NCBI RefSeq assembly: GCF_025698545.1
Contig: NC_068575.1
Span: forward strand, 53,329,980-53,393,979
Length of the DNA stretch: 64,000 bases
DNA from: Gossypium raimondii
Lineage: Eukaryota; Streptophyta; Magnoliopsida; Malvales; Malvaceae
Direction: 5' to 3'
Positions within the stretch are counted from its first letter, which is position 1. Each line of letters opens with the position of its first letter. The notes under the pieces are model-generated. The model was not told the origin of the DNA. It ran no database searches and saw only the letters and a list, made by a program, of their open reading frames with translations. Positions 23,108-34,798 of this stretch are shown here, in pieces. The position numbers were made by a program, and so were the translations under genes.

Positions 23108-24560
23108 TATGTGATTTTTTGTGGTAAATTAAGCTTTTTTTAACACTTAATGAGCTTGTATTCAAGTGATTTTATATCTTTTTAGTATATTTTTAAAATT
23201 AGTTAGTTTTGAATTTAAGTTTAATAAAATGAGCCTTTAGTGTTGTTTTATGACCTGTTAGGCCAATCCGGACCTAAGAAGGAACTAACATGTTGATTAA
23301 GTGTGCAAGACAATATTTTTTGGCCGATGAGTCAGTGGATTGCCCTAGAGGTCACAACATTTAAAGGGAATATTGCAACAACGAAGCAAGCCTCTACACT
23401 TAGTAGAATTTTGAATCCAAGTGGTAAGCTACGAGAGACGATGTCACGACATCCATAAGCCAAAGTCACAATATCAAACTTCGAGTCTAGAGAGGGAGCA
23501 GACTGCCATAAAAGTCGCGACACCGATTCGATAAGGCCCATTTAACTGCCAGGGTTATTTCTGTCGACACAATCATAATTAACCTGTTACACAGCTTGTA
23601 ATTAACCTAAATTGGTCATGTAATATAAACACTATAAATATTAGTTCTTAGAACCTGATTAGAGGGTTCAGTTCAGAAATTAGACTTTAGATTTCTATTC
23701 TTAGTTAGGGTTTAGTTTTATTTTCAATTTCTTTTAAATTTTTAAATAGTTACTTCGATTTCAATATTAGTTTCGTTGTTATTTTCTCTTTATCATTATC
23801 AATAATCAACATCTATTAAGGGTTCATGATTCAAGCTGCAATTAACGATCTTCAGATTTTGAGCATTCTTTCTCTCTTCTCTTTTATTATTACGTGTAAT
23901 TAAATGTTTAATAAATTGATAGGAGAGTTTTCATCTAGAATGCCTCGGAACTAAACCCTGGGTTGAAGTGGGATTGGTTAGCTTGGGTTAAGGGTTTTAC
24001 ATCTAGTTAGTTGGCTTAAGTTAACTGGATAAAACCCTAGAATTGACGACTCTAGGAAGTCACTTAGGTAGATGAGGCCGAAAGGATAATCTATTAACTC
24101 AGTTTAATTTATTAGGTCAAAAGATAAGTAAATTAAGTTAGTCAATTAATCTACTTATAGGCCGAAATGTAATTAGGTTAGTTGTTAGCTAATTAGCGAA
24201 AAACCCTAGATCTAAGTTAACCATGAACATCGAAGTGAGCCACCCTTGTGTCTGCATAAATTGATTAAGATTTTGGTATTTTGTTGTTACTTTATTCTAC
24301 AAACCATCTTCTTTTTATTCTATCATAATATGACCTAGATGTGAGTAGTATTTAGACCTAGTTAGTGTGTTTATTCTTGCTGTCAATTTAGTTTTAACAA
24401 ACCTTCTTTGGGTATGGTCCTAGGAATACTTTCAAAATGTTTTGTTGTAAAAACAAAACTATATTAAAATTTGATTTGTACACTGGTAGACACCACACAT
24501 ATTTTCATATGTAATTGCCTATTTCTAAGCCCCGACGCATGCACGCTGGGACTCGATCAC
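23108..24560 (+). mobile_element. Possible LTR of another retroelement (Athila-like), uncertain
   Basis: This stretch breaks the Gypsy integrase at 23107 and has no long reading frame. Promoter-like TATAAATATTAG occurs near 23633, followed by leader-like TTAGGGTTTAG. The right part (GTACACTGGTAGACACCACACA, ending near 24499) resembles the end of Athila-type LTRs as I recall them. I could not find convincing target duplications or exact borders. Confidence 0.35.
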
Positions 24561-24574
24561 CATGTGAGGCCAAT

Positions 24575-24880
24575 TGTAACACCCCTATACTCGACTCACT
24601 ATTAAGTTGAATATAGGAATGTCACATTTGAGTGCTACAGTAATCTTGGCTAAATTCAATTATCTGAACCATTTTCTGATCATATTTTAACCCTACGAAC
24701 ATGTTTTTAACATATTTTCAATGTACAACTTAAAATTGACTAAAAATTTTTAGTAAAAATTAATTTTGGATAATTTATATGCAGAACAGGCCCAAAGTAT
24801 CAGTACTAGCACTAATGTATCAATACCTAGGCTTAGGTATCGATACCCCTGTGTTGTATTGATAGCATACGAGTTGAAGC
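24575..24880 (+). mobile_element. Truncated LTR fragment
   Basis: It begins TGTAACACCCCTATACTCG and includes TATCGATACCCC-type motifs, then changes abruptly to LINE sequence near 24880. Only the first ~300 bases of a typical LTR are present. Confidence 0.45.
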
Positions 24881-25800
24881 CCTGAAAAAGACCATACGAG
24901 TTTACAGCTCTCTTCTTGAGGATTTAAGCCGTCCTTTCTGAGAAACTTATAGGTGGATTTGACTGAGAAGCTCCCATTAGAAGACCATTGTGATATCATA
25001 GTATCGAGTCCAACACGATGGTTTGGAACCGAAATACCAGCAATGTTGGAGAGAATATTAACATCTAAGAAACTTCTTAGATATTGCCAATCCCAATCAC
25101 CATTCGTCAACACCATCTCCCTAAGAGAAATGGATTCATCAATTAGTAAAACATTACGACAATAATTAATTAGAGGACCAAACCCAACGACCCACTTATC
25201 AGTCCAAAACTTTATACGATTATCATCACCCACTGACCAGCTAACACATTGGCACACAAGAGGCCAAATCTTTGCAAGTGATCTCCAAATAAAGATCAAC
25301 AATTCCTTAAAATCTCTACCGGGAAATCATCAACTATCTTATATTTAGCTCGTAGGAAATGAACCCATAAAGATTGTTTATTGGAAAGAAAATTAAACCC
25401 CAATTTGAGAAGAACAGAATCGTTTTGATTCGTAAGGCTTCTAAGACGAAGACCTCCATTAAAAAGTGGTTGAAAACAGTCAGACCATTTAACTAAAGAT
25501 GGCTTTTGACTAACCATGGATCTCCTACAAATGAATCCCTGAGCAATCTTTTCAACCTCTTTGCAGATAGAAATAAGGATCTTAAAACTTAAAGATTGCT
25601 TGAAATAATTATGTATTGATAACAAAATTGACCTTGTTAGAGTGACTCAACCCGCCATTGAGAGCAACTTGGCATCCCAACTATCCAATTTTCTTTAAAC
25701 CTTCTCAACAATAAACTTAAAAGTATTTGTTGTAACTCATCGATGAAACAACGGCATATCCAAATAGAATCCCAAATCATCAGTCATGCTAAACCTCAAT
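24880..25800 (-). pseudogene. LINE-type reverse transcriptase C-terminal region (broken)
   Basis: On the minus strand the landmarks are FIVEKVQRKLDSWDAKLLSM, LTRSILLSIHNYF, KIAQGFICRR, GGLRLRSLTNQND, SLWVHFLRAKY, SWSVGDDNRIKFWTDKW and SVKSTYKFL. This is the conserved region between reverse transcriptase and the zinc-binding/RNase H end of plant LINE-type polyproteins. It is split by stops and a frameshift near 25300. It lies just upstream of the second ERDJ3B duplicon. Confidence 0.8.
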
Positions 25801-26114
25801 ATACTACAAATCTCAGCGGATATGTTGCCATTGGTGTTTTTCGAGAAAAAAATATTTATTATTGGCCCATTTACTTTATGTCTCGAAGCTCCAAAAGAAT
25901 ATTTATTTTTGGCCCATTTACTATATGTCTCAAATAGAATCCCGGATCTTAATAGCCTGATCTACACCCGCAACAAATCACAATTTTATAAGTTATGTGA
26001 GGTATGAAAAACTTTTTAGACCTTATATATATGATTTTAAAGTGCTGTGTAAATCAATAAATTTTACATCATCCAGAAAAACAGATATAGGACCCAGGAA
26101 GACGGCAAATCCAT

Positions 26115-26135
26115 CACGTGTCAATACGCTATTGG
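26115..26135 (-). promoter_or_regulatory. G-box plus near-consensus ERSE upstream of ERDJ3B copy 2
   Basis: Same architecture as copy 1: CACGTG (26115-26120) overlapping CGTGT-N9-ATTGG (26117-26135), which is CCAAT-N9-ACACG on the other strand. Bases around it have changed (TCTATACG against TCAATACG), yet the boxes and the 9-bp spacing are kept. It lies about 315 bp before the ATG. Confidence 0.55.
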
Positions 26136-26448
26136 TGAAAACAACAAGAAGCTTACGCTCATTGGCCAGTTTTCTCGAGAACACGTCGCAAAAGTCGTTT
26201 GATGCCTCAAGCTTCGCTTCGTTTCCCAGTTTCGAATTTCAAGTACTCCAACTGAAAAATAAAAAAACCCGATCCATTAGAGAAATTAAATTATAAAAGC
26301 AGCGCCAAAGCTTAAGAATCCTTCACCTATTCTCTCTCGAAATATCAACCTTTTTTATTTTTGTTGTTGAAATTGAAGATCTGATAAAAAATTTGTAAAC
26401 ATTTCTTAAGTTCTGGAGAGATCCAATTTCTCTCCTGATCTCAAATCC

Positions 26449-29400
26449 ATGGCGCTTCCTCGGTCGAAGCTACTTCTTCTGCTGTTCGCTTTGTCTTTTG
26501 CGATCGTCGCCATTGCAGGGTATGCCTCAATCTTTCCCGTCTCCCTCTCTCTCAAAAAATGCGTTTATATATGTTCGTGGTGGTGTTTTTGCTGCAGGAA
26601 GAGTTATTACGACATATTGCAAGTGCCGAAAGGGGCATCCGATGAGCAAATCAAAAGAGCGTATAGAAAGCTGGCATTGAAGTACCATCCTGATAAGAAC
26701 CCCGGCAATGAAGAGGCCAATAAGCGATTTGCTGACATTAACAATGGTAAAAAAAAAAACTTGTTCTTTATTATTATAATTTTTGAAAAATAAGTTGAGT
26801 GATAGATATGATTGAATTTTCTTCTTTAAACGATTAATTGCTTTGACAATGATTAGCTTATGAGGTGTTGTCGGATAGCGAAAAGAGGGGCATATATGAT
26901 AGGTATGGTGAGGAGGGCCTGAAGCAGCATGCTACCAGCGGAGGCAGAGGGGGAATGGGGGTCAATATTCAGGACATTTTCAGCTCGTAAGATATTTGAA
27001 TGTTTATATTCCATTTCCTTTATGTAGCGTTTCATGATTGTTTCTTAAATCTATGAATTTGTTAAGATGCCGACCAGTGAATTTCGAATTCTTAAAATAT
27101 TTTTTAATTTGCTAAATCCATGTTTTTATGCTTTTCATTTTTACCATTTACATATAAATAAAATCCAAATTCATGTTCCTAAACTGAGTATTAATTATCT
27201 TGTTAGCTATTTAGTTGTAGTTTCGTTTAATTATCTTGACATCTATTTAGTAGTAGTTGAAATGCTATTATAAATGGTGTGCCGACATTGTACCACAGTT
27301 TAGAAGCCAATTAATGTAGCTTAGGTTTATCTTAGGCATGCTAATGTTTCCCAAATTCAGGTTGTCTATAATTGATGTTAGATTTCAGAACCTTTATTTT
27401 TTGTACATTACAATTTTGGGGAGGATGAGTTACGCTAGGTTTGAACACTGGTCTTGGGTGCCAACATGGAGCTTCTTAATGTCTTGCTCCTTTGGGTTGT
27501 TGCGAACCTTTACATATGTTTCCGTGTTAAGTTGATGATATATGAAATCAACAATAAAATGTAACAGATGTCAAGAACGGTTTCAACTTTTGAAAACCAT
27601 CTACCTAGCCCTACATTCACTTAGTTTAAACGTGGTTATCCATCAATTTTGAGGAATTGTTTACTTTTATATATTTTATGCTAAATTCAATTTTAATGTT
27701 GACAAGATGGTGTTTTCTTCAGGTTTTTTGGCGGAGGGTCGGTAGAAGAGGAAGAGAGAATTGTGAAGGGCGATGATGTAATTGTTGAATTGGATGCAAC
27801 ACTAGAAGATTTGTACATGGGAGGTACTCTTAAGGTGAGAGTATTATGTGCTCCACTAAAATTTCCAAATCGGTAGTTGGACTGTGTTTGGTCATCTTGA
27901 CTTCTGTGGAACCGAAGATTTTTGTGCATGGCTAGTACCTTATTTAACGTCATAGCTGAATTGTTAGTCTCTGTAAAGGGTTTTGAACATATGCATGTTT
28001 TGTACTTGTATTACCTTCTAGTGTCACGGGGCTAGACCTTTCGTCTCGCAATCCGTGCGGTCTTAGGCGATCCGTTCGTCTAAACTCGCCTAAGTCAGCC
28101 TTAACTCAAGTGAGGATTCTTTTAGAGTGGAAGCGATTTATGCCAAAAGTAACTAACCAAAGAACAACAGAAAGTCACAGAAAAGATTGCACATAAGGTG
28201 TTTGAGTAAATGCTCTCAGAATTCTATTACTCTTAAGAATTCTGGATACAATGGAATGAGTACAAATGAGGGGAGGCTCTCTATTTATAGTTGAGCTCCC
28301 CAAAACCGACGGTCAAGATACATTTACATTGACTGACGAGATTTACTATATCCCTTGATTTTAGGGATTTAAAAGATAAGCCTTGTTAAATCTAATGTAA
28401 TCTTTACAAGATATGATTCCCTCTATCTTCTAAGATTAGTTACCATATTAGCCTAAGTTACCATCTCTTTATTATCGGGTCAACCAGACTTCAATCTGAC
28501 AGGTTTCTCCAATAGCTCTTTGAATCGGGCCAGTTGTCCTGGGCCAAATGATCCCCATCTAATCAATAGACCTCCATTGGATGCATTTGGTGCGATGGTC
28601 ACGGGCTTTGAACTTTGGCCCGTGACACTAGGCTCGAGAAGCTGGTTTGTGAGCAGAATATTGTATGCAACTACAGTTATCGCTTTCTCAATGTATTAGT
28701 AGTCTAAATATCATATCCATCTAATAATAATTAAACTTGTACATGCAAGCGTCATAGGTACTTAAGATATCTAGTATTTTTTGTGGACCCTTTGCAAATG
28801 ACAAGGCTAGATTCTCTCTTTGGAGTTTTAATGTTTATCAGCTATAAGGCATCATAGGGTATGGTATAATGCATATCAAGCCATGTAATGTCCTGGCCTG
28901 TCTTAGCTAGGAGCTAGATTATTAAAATATTTCTTCTCTTCAGCCTCCTTAGGGCGACCGTCAAAAGTGTAAAATAAAGTTGTTTGGCCATCTTTGGATC
29001 TAGTCCTTTGTACTTGACAAATTTGTACTTTGTTCCAAATGTTCTATTTCTTGGAACGCTTGGAGATCAATGAATTTTACATTGATTATCCTGAAATAAA
29101 GATGAAGTAGATAGGATGTGCATTATTTCTTCTTGTCCTTAACTTGAGCCTTTGTGGGGGAAATCGAAGGAGTTAGTAGCTTGGTGTTTGCCTTTCTCTT
29201 CCCTTTGCCTATGACCTTCCTTGTCAGTATTCTTATTTTATAAAAAGAAATGTAACATTATTCTCAAATTCACCAGGTTTGGAGGGAGAAAAACATCTTA
29301 AAACCAGCTCCAGGTAAACGCCGCTGTAACTGCAGAAATGAGGTCTATCATAAGCAAATTGGTCCAGGGATGTTCCAACAGATGACTGAACAGGTACTGT

Positions 29401-30933
29401 GGCTTTGTCTTTTTTTCTTTTTGATTGATATTTATGTTTCATACTGTTATGTATTTTATCTGTTTCCTTGGCCTTTTTACACTGTCAAAAGTGTCATGTC
29501 CGATGTTGCTATGATCAGGCATTTATTATTAGTCTCCAATTCTCTTTTCTCAGGTTTGCGAGCAGTGCCAAAATGTGAAATATGAACGAGAGGGATACTT
29601 TGTCACAGTTGATATTGAGAAAGGAATGCAAGATGGACAAGTAGGTTTTTAAAATTATTTTTCTTTAATTTGTAATATTTTCCTTCGTATGCTTGTTGAG
29701 ACTGTTGTCCTGTTTTTCTTAATTAATGTTAAAAAATATTGTCGTGTTTTAAACTTGGGGAATGTGATAGTGGACAAGCTGTTCTGTGATATGAAAAGTT
29801 TGTTTCTTGAATTATCAAAATTATTCTGGGTGCTTCGATCTATTAAAAATGACAATTATAACAACTTCAGAATGATTGATCATGTATCAGGGTGTTCCGA
29901 CTTGTTTTGACATGCTTTCTTGTTCATCATTAATCCAATGTGGGGGCAAAGAAAGAGACAAAGGAATGTAATTTAGTAAAATCTCTGGGGATTCTTAATG
30001 CCATGTTTAAATGGAGTTCTTTGTTTTGGTGCAGATTCATTCATTTGGCAATTTCATCTTAATTACTTGTCCAACTACAATTATGGGATTTTGTACTTTC
30101 CGTCATATTGTAGTTTTATCACACTATTGCTAGGAGTATAATAGTTGTATTTTCATCTAGTCCGTGGTACTGTTTTTAAATTTGGAATAATGTGTTTCCT
30201 GTATGTTCTACAGGAGGTGGTCTTTTATGAAGATGGTGAGCCTATTATAGATGGAGAACCTGGAGATTTGAAGGTTAGTCTTTAACCAGTGATGAAAATT
30301 TTCCAATCCTTCTAAATAGATCAGTTAATTGTGCTACTTGCTGGCCATTGGGCAAGGCCGGTAGATTCCTGTCTCCAGAATCATTTGCTGCCTTTAGTTA
30401 GTATATTGGAACTTGCTCGTTCTTGCTCACATAAGACTTGCATTTTCTGTAGTTCCGTATTCGTACAGCACCCCATGACCGATTCAGGAGGGAAGGCAAT
30501 GACTTGCACACCACCGTCACCATAACACTTGTAAGACGATTTCTCCATGTATATCTACATTTTGTCAGAAAACTAAAAATTAATTTTCTTGTCATTATTT
30601 GCTCTAGGTTCAAGCTCTTGTTGGTTTTGATAAGACCATTAAACACCTTGATGACCATTTAGTGGAGATTGGCTCTAAGGTAAGCATAACATGTCCCATG
30701 GAGATTTGATTTCATGTTGTCCGCGATCAACAAAATGACCCAAAATAAGAAATAATTGTGTATTGCATACTTAGGGTATTACCAAGCCGAAGGAGGTGAG
30801 AAAGTTCAAAGGAGAAGGAATGCCATTGCATTTTAGCAACAAGAAAGGAGACCTCTTTGTCACCTATGAGGTTTTGTTCCCCACATCACTTGCGGAGGAT
30901 CAGAAGGCGAAAATCAAGTCAATTCTTGGCTAG
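26449..30933 (+). CDS. ERDJ3B: ER-luminal DnaJ co-chaperone ERDJ3B, copy 2
   Basis: Ten exons: 26449-26519, 26598-26746, 26857-26986, 27723-27834, 29277-29393, 29554-29640, 30214-30273, 30453-30530, 30608-30679 and 30775-30933. The sizes are identical to copy 1 (344 aa). By hand count the coding sequences differ at about 20 sites, about 14 synonymous. The amino-acid changes against copy 1 are P8L and F10L in the signal peptide, A100T in the linker, H246R, A262T and E334D. The HPD motif (54-56) and the CNCRN / CEQC cysteines are unchanged. Intron 4 contains a 606-bp solo LTR, but its splice sites are intact. The gene appears functional and under constraint. The same ER role as copy 1 is inferred: a BiP co-chaperone with SDF2. 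Confidence 0.95.
28022..28627 (-). mobile_element. Solo LTR in intron 4 of ERDJ3B copy 2
   Basis: It starts TGTCACGGGGCTAGACC and ends GGCCCGTGACA. The flanks share CTAG (28018-28021 and 28628-28631). Copy 1 has the uninterrupted site (CCTTCTAGACTTG near 6436). The sequence matches the LTRs of the gag-only element at 31323-34798. Orientation follows that element, whose gag is on the minus strand. Confidence 0.85.
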
Positions 30934-31322
30934 GATTAGAACATCCCATTTTTTTTGGCTGCTTGGGTTTTAAGCTATATTCCCACTGTAACATTCGATG
31001 AGGATACGTAGAAAATAGGAAATCTAGTGTTCGAAAATTTTCTTACCAATTCCCTCCTTCATTAACAAAATGTATTTTTTTTGGAGGCGTTTGTTAGCAC
31101 AATATTCCTTTAGGCTTGGGCGATATATATATATATATATATTGCTTAGCATAACTTGTCTTGTTTCTGTTTATTTTTTGTGTTTCACAAAATAGCATGA
31201 AATGGGGAGTGAATAATGGAATCAATTACTATGTATTCTTCCAAAATCTGCATAAAAATATTGACAAAAAAACTCGTTTCTAGTTCGCTTGTTTTATACA
31301 GAAAAACTTAACTACATACTTG

Positions 31323-34300
31323 TGTCATGGGGATAGATCTTTAGTTTTGCAATCCGTGCCACTTTAGGCGATTCCATCGTTTTAAACGTGCTTAAGTCAG
31401 CTTAATTCCTACAAAGTGAGTATTCTCGTAAAATTCCTTTAAGGCATCAATTTTTATAGCAAAAACAACACAAAACCAAAGAATGCTTAAAAGAACACAA
31501 TAGCCACAGAAAATAATGCACAATAGGTATTTAAGTAAACACTCTCAATTTAGTATTCACTCTCAAAGAATATAAAACAATGGGTGATTTAAAATAGAAA
31601 GGAGGTTCTCTATTTATAGTTGAGCTCTCCTAAAACGATGGTATAGATTGAATTACATCGACGAATGAGATGAAATTTATCCTTACAATCAAGGGATTTA
31701 CAAGATTTACACAATCAAATCAAATCTAATCTTATAAGATATTATTCTACTCAATATTCTAAGATTAGTTTCCCTATTTAACAAGGTAGCGCAAATTTTC
31801 ATATTTGCATCATTGGACCACCCGAGCTTCAAATAAACATGCTTTTTCAACAGTTCTTTGAATCAGGTTAGCTCTTATGAGTCAAATGATCCCTACTTAA
31901 CCGATAGGCCTCCATGAGATACATTTTGTGTGATGGTCACAGACTTTGCACTTTGGCCCGTAACATTCTCTCTCATCCATTCTTGCAACGCATTTGTTGC
32001 ACATTTGGAACAACACTGACTTGATTCACCTTGGAACTCTCTTGATGCCTTGGCTCTTTCTCGACTAGTCTCACTATCGGGTTGTCCCTCCACTCATAAA
32101 CTTCACATCAGCTTTCGTCACCTCTTAGCTTGATCCGTTCACTCGTTGGTACATCTCGTTGGCAAGAAGCCCTTGCTCTCACTTGCTCACATTTTGACTT
32201 GCCTCGATGTGGATCCTTTTGATCCACACAACTAGGCTTCGACATGCCCATAGCCATTGGATTCCTCGCTTTAGAACTTTGAAAGGGCTCCTATGTTCTT
32301 TCCAAGCCAATGGTAAGTCAAAATGTAAAACATTACCACAGTATTCAATGTTTACTTCACTCACAGCATTTACTCAGATCAAGTGTCTAGTTAGCATCAC
32401 CACTTTCCCAAAGTCTGATGCACAACCCACCTTTCCTATAAGTGGTAGCTCCTCCAATGATTCAATAGAAATGAGTCTCATTGATCCTAGCTTCAAAGTT
32501 TGCATTGTTACTTTTTCTTCTAAGTCTGATGCACAACTTACCTCTTTCTTAGGTGGAAGCCTTTCTGACAACTCAGCAAGCTTCGTTTCTTTCCCAAGAT
32601 TGAGCTTCATTGGAACTAGCTTTAATGTTTGTATCACTACTTTTCCCCCCCAAGTCCGATGCAAAACTCACATCTTTCTTAGGTGGAAGCCCCTTCGATG
32701 ACTCAATAAGCTCTGTTGTAGCCTTTCTCTTGACTATGTCTAACTTGGATTGCTCTAGATAATTCCGCAACTTAAGTAGACAACAACACAAGAAACATTT
32801 CACTCGCTTCTTTTTGTTCCTCTTTGCCCTTTTGGCTTCGACTCTTCTCATGATTGAACTAAGTCTCATGGGCGCTCGGTCTGACCCATTATCCCCTTCA
32901 ACGGTAGACTTCATTGGACAGTTCCGCAACCTATGCGGACCATGGCACAAAAAGCACTCCACTGCCTTCTTCTCACTCTTTTTGGCCTTCTTGGCTTTGA
33001 CACCCCTTGCACTCAAATCAAGTCTCTCGGCCTTACCTTCTAGCTTGTCATTCTAAAAAAGTGTGTATCTCTTCAAACATCTCTCCAACATATGTAAATC
33101 GTCACAAAGAAAACATCTCAACTTGTGGTTTCCCATTACCACCATTCTCGTTGTCATTGCCATTATCTTCCTCATGGTTCACCCTACATACACTTCTTTC
33201 TTCGAGCTCGAAAGGCTCAAGCTTGTCTTTCCTTAAATTCTGCTTGATTACGGACTCTGCTACCATCACTGCTTTCGATAGCTCTTGGACACCTCCACGT
33301 TTCAATTCCTGTCCGACCCACGACTTTAACCCATTCTTGAAGGTAAAAAACACCTCATTTTCGTTCACATTTAAAATTTGGAGCATAAGTTCCCTGAACT
33401 CTCGAACATACTCCCCAACTGTGCCTCGTTGAATAAGCTATCGCAATTTTTCCCGGGCTTCCTCCTCGACATATTCTGGGTAAAATTGGCCTTTCACCTC
33501 ATGTTGGAACTCTTCCCAAGTCTCAATCTCACTAAGCCTTTTACTTGTGGATCTACTCATCCACTATAAATCGAAAAATCAGTAAGAAACATGGTAGCAA
33601 TATTTACCTTAATTGCATCGTCCATAATGCCTTTGCCACAGAAGTATTGCTCCATCCTCCACAAAAAGTTGTCCACCTCGCATGCAGACGTTGTCCCCTG
33701 AAACTCTTTCGGCTTCGGGACATCTACCTCGCAATTGAGTGTTACACTCGACAATCCTCTATCCACGGCTGCTCGATACAAGGTAATCTCTCTCTCGAGC
33801 TCCTCCATTCTTGTGTTCAAAGCCCTAGTCGTGGCTATTGTTTCCTCTTTTAAAGTAATCATCATGGCCTAACATCATTCCTCTCTATTAGCTTATTCTT
33901 AGTGGAATTGAGCAACTTGCATCTTTTCCACATTGGACTCGAGAGACATCATCACAAAGTCTATGAGTTGCTCCTTTAACTTTAAGTCGTTTGTGCGTCC
34001 CTCGACCATATCGAGTGTCTCCCTAACGTCCCCTATGGACTCATCAAAATTGACCATTCATTCCTCTATAGCCAACAACATATCATTCAATAAGATTGGT
34101 TTTTTGGCTCATTTACGGGTCTCCATTGGCTCATTCTGATTGGCAATTTCTTTCGACACCTTTACGGTACCTTCACAACCAAAGCTTGGATACTAACTAT
34201 CACGGGGATAGACCTTTAGTCTCGCAACTCGTGAAGCCTTAAGCGATTCTTTTGTTTCAAACGTGCCTAAGTCAGTCTAACTCTCACAAAGTGAGGATTC

Positions 34301-34798
34301 TCACAGAATTCCTCCAATGCACCAATTTATAAAGCAAAAGCAACACAAAGCCAAAAGAATGCTCAAAAGAACAAAATAGCACAAAAACAATGCATGAGAG
34401 GTGTTTAAGTAAATGCTCTCAATTTAGTATTCACTCTCAAATAATACAAAATAATGGGTGATTTACAACTGAGGGGAGACTTTCTTTTTATAGTTGAGCT
34501 CCCCCAAAATCGACGGTATAGATTAAATTACATCGATGGACGAAATGAAGTCTATCCCTACAATCAAATGATTTACAAGATTTACACAATCAAATTAAAT
34601 CTAATCTTATCAGGTATTATTCTCCTCAATCTTCTAAGGTTATTTTCCCTATTTACCAATGTAGTCTAATTTTCCATATATGCATCATTGGGCCACCCAG
34701 GCTTCAAATAGACAGGTTTCTTCAATAATTCTTTGAATCGGGCCAGTTCTCATGAGTCAAATGGTCCGGTCACGGGCTTTGCACTTTAGTTCATGACA
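31323..34798 (-). mobile_element. Two-LTR, gag-only retrotransposon
   Basis: The left LTR is 31323-31975 (TGTCATGGGGATAG ... CCCGTAACA). The right LTR is 34198-34798 (TATCACGGGGATAG ... TCATGACA). Flanking ACTTG (31318-31322) is repeated at 34798-34802, sharing the terminal A, which supports a complete insertion. Next to the right LTR, the minus strand reads TTAGTATCCAAGC, a primer-binding site related to the initiator-methionine tRNA type. The interior has a decayed gag and no protease, reverse transcriptase or integrase, so mobilisation would need a partner element. Confidence 0.8.
32090..33870 (-). pseudogene. Retrotransposon gag (zinc-knuckle type), frameshifted
   Basis: The minus strand starts near 33865 with a coiled-coil-like MEELEREITLYRAAVDRG, then PKPKEFQGTTSACEVDNFLW, typical of plant retrotransposon gag. 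A frame change leads to FKNGLKSWVGQELKRGGVQE and another to zinc-knuckle-like CFLCHGPHRLRNCP (around 32935) and a weaker second copy (CFLCCCLLKLRNY). Downstream a repeated LPPKKEVS/CASDL unit appears, followed by a terminal domain with YCGNVLHFDLPL. At least two frameshifts separate these parts, so it is a pseudogene. No protease or polymerase follows. Confidence 0.7.

Larger units (their letters stand above)
26045..31240 (+). repeat. ERDJ3B duplicon, copy 2
   Basis: It aligns with 4430-9120 plus 14660-14780, covering promoter, exons, introns and 3' flank. It lacks the CACTA element and the 93-bp intron duplication of copy 1 and has its own LTR in intron 4 (28022-28627). A (TA)n run at about 31125-31143 replaces a poly-T of copy 1. 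Confidence 0.85.

Noticed and set aside
23332..23541. 69-codon minus-strand frame in LTR-like region
   Set aside because: No motif, and the surrounding sequence is non-coding LTR-like.
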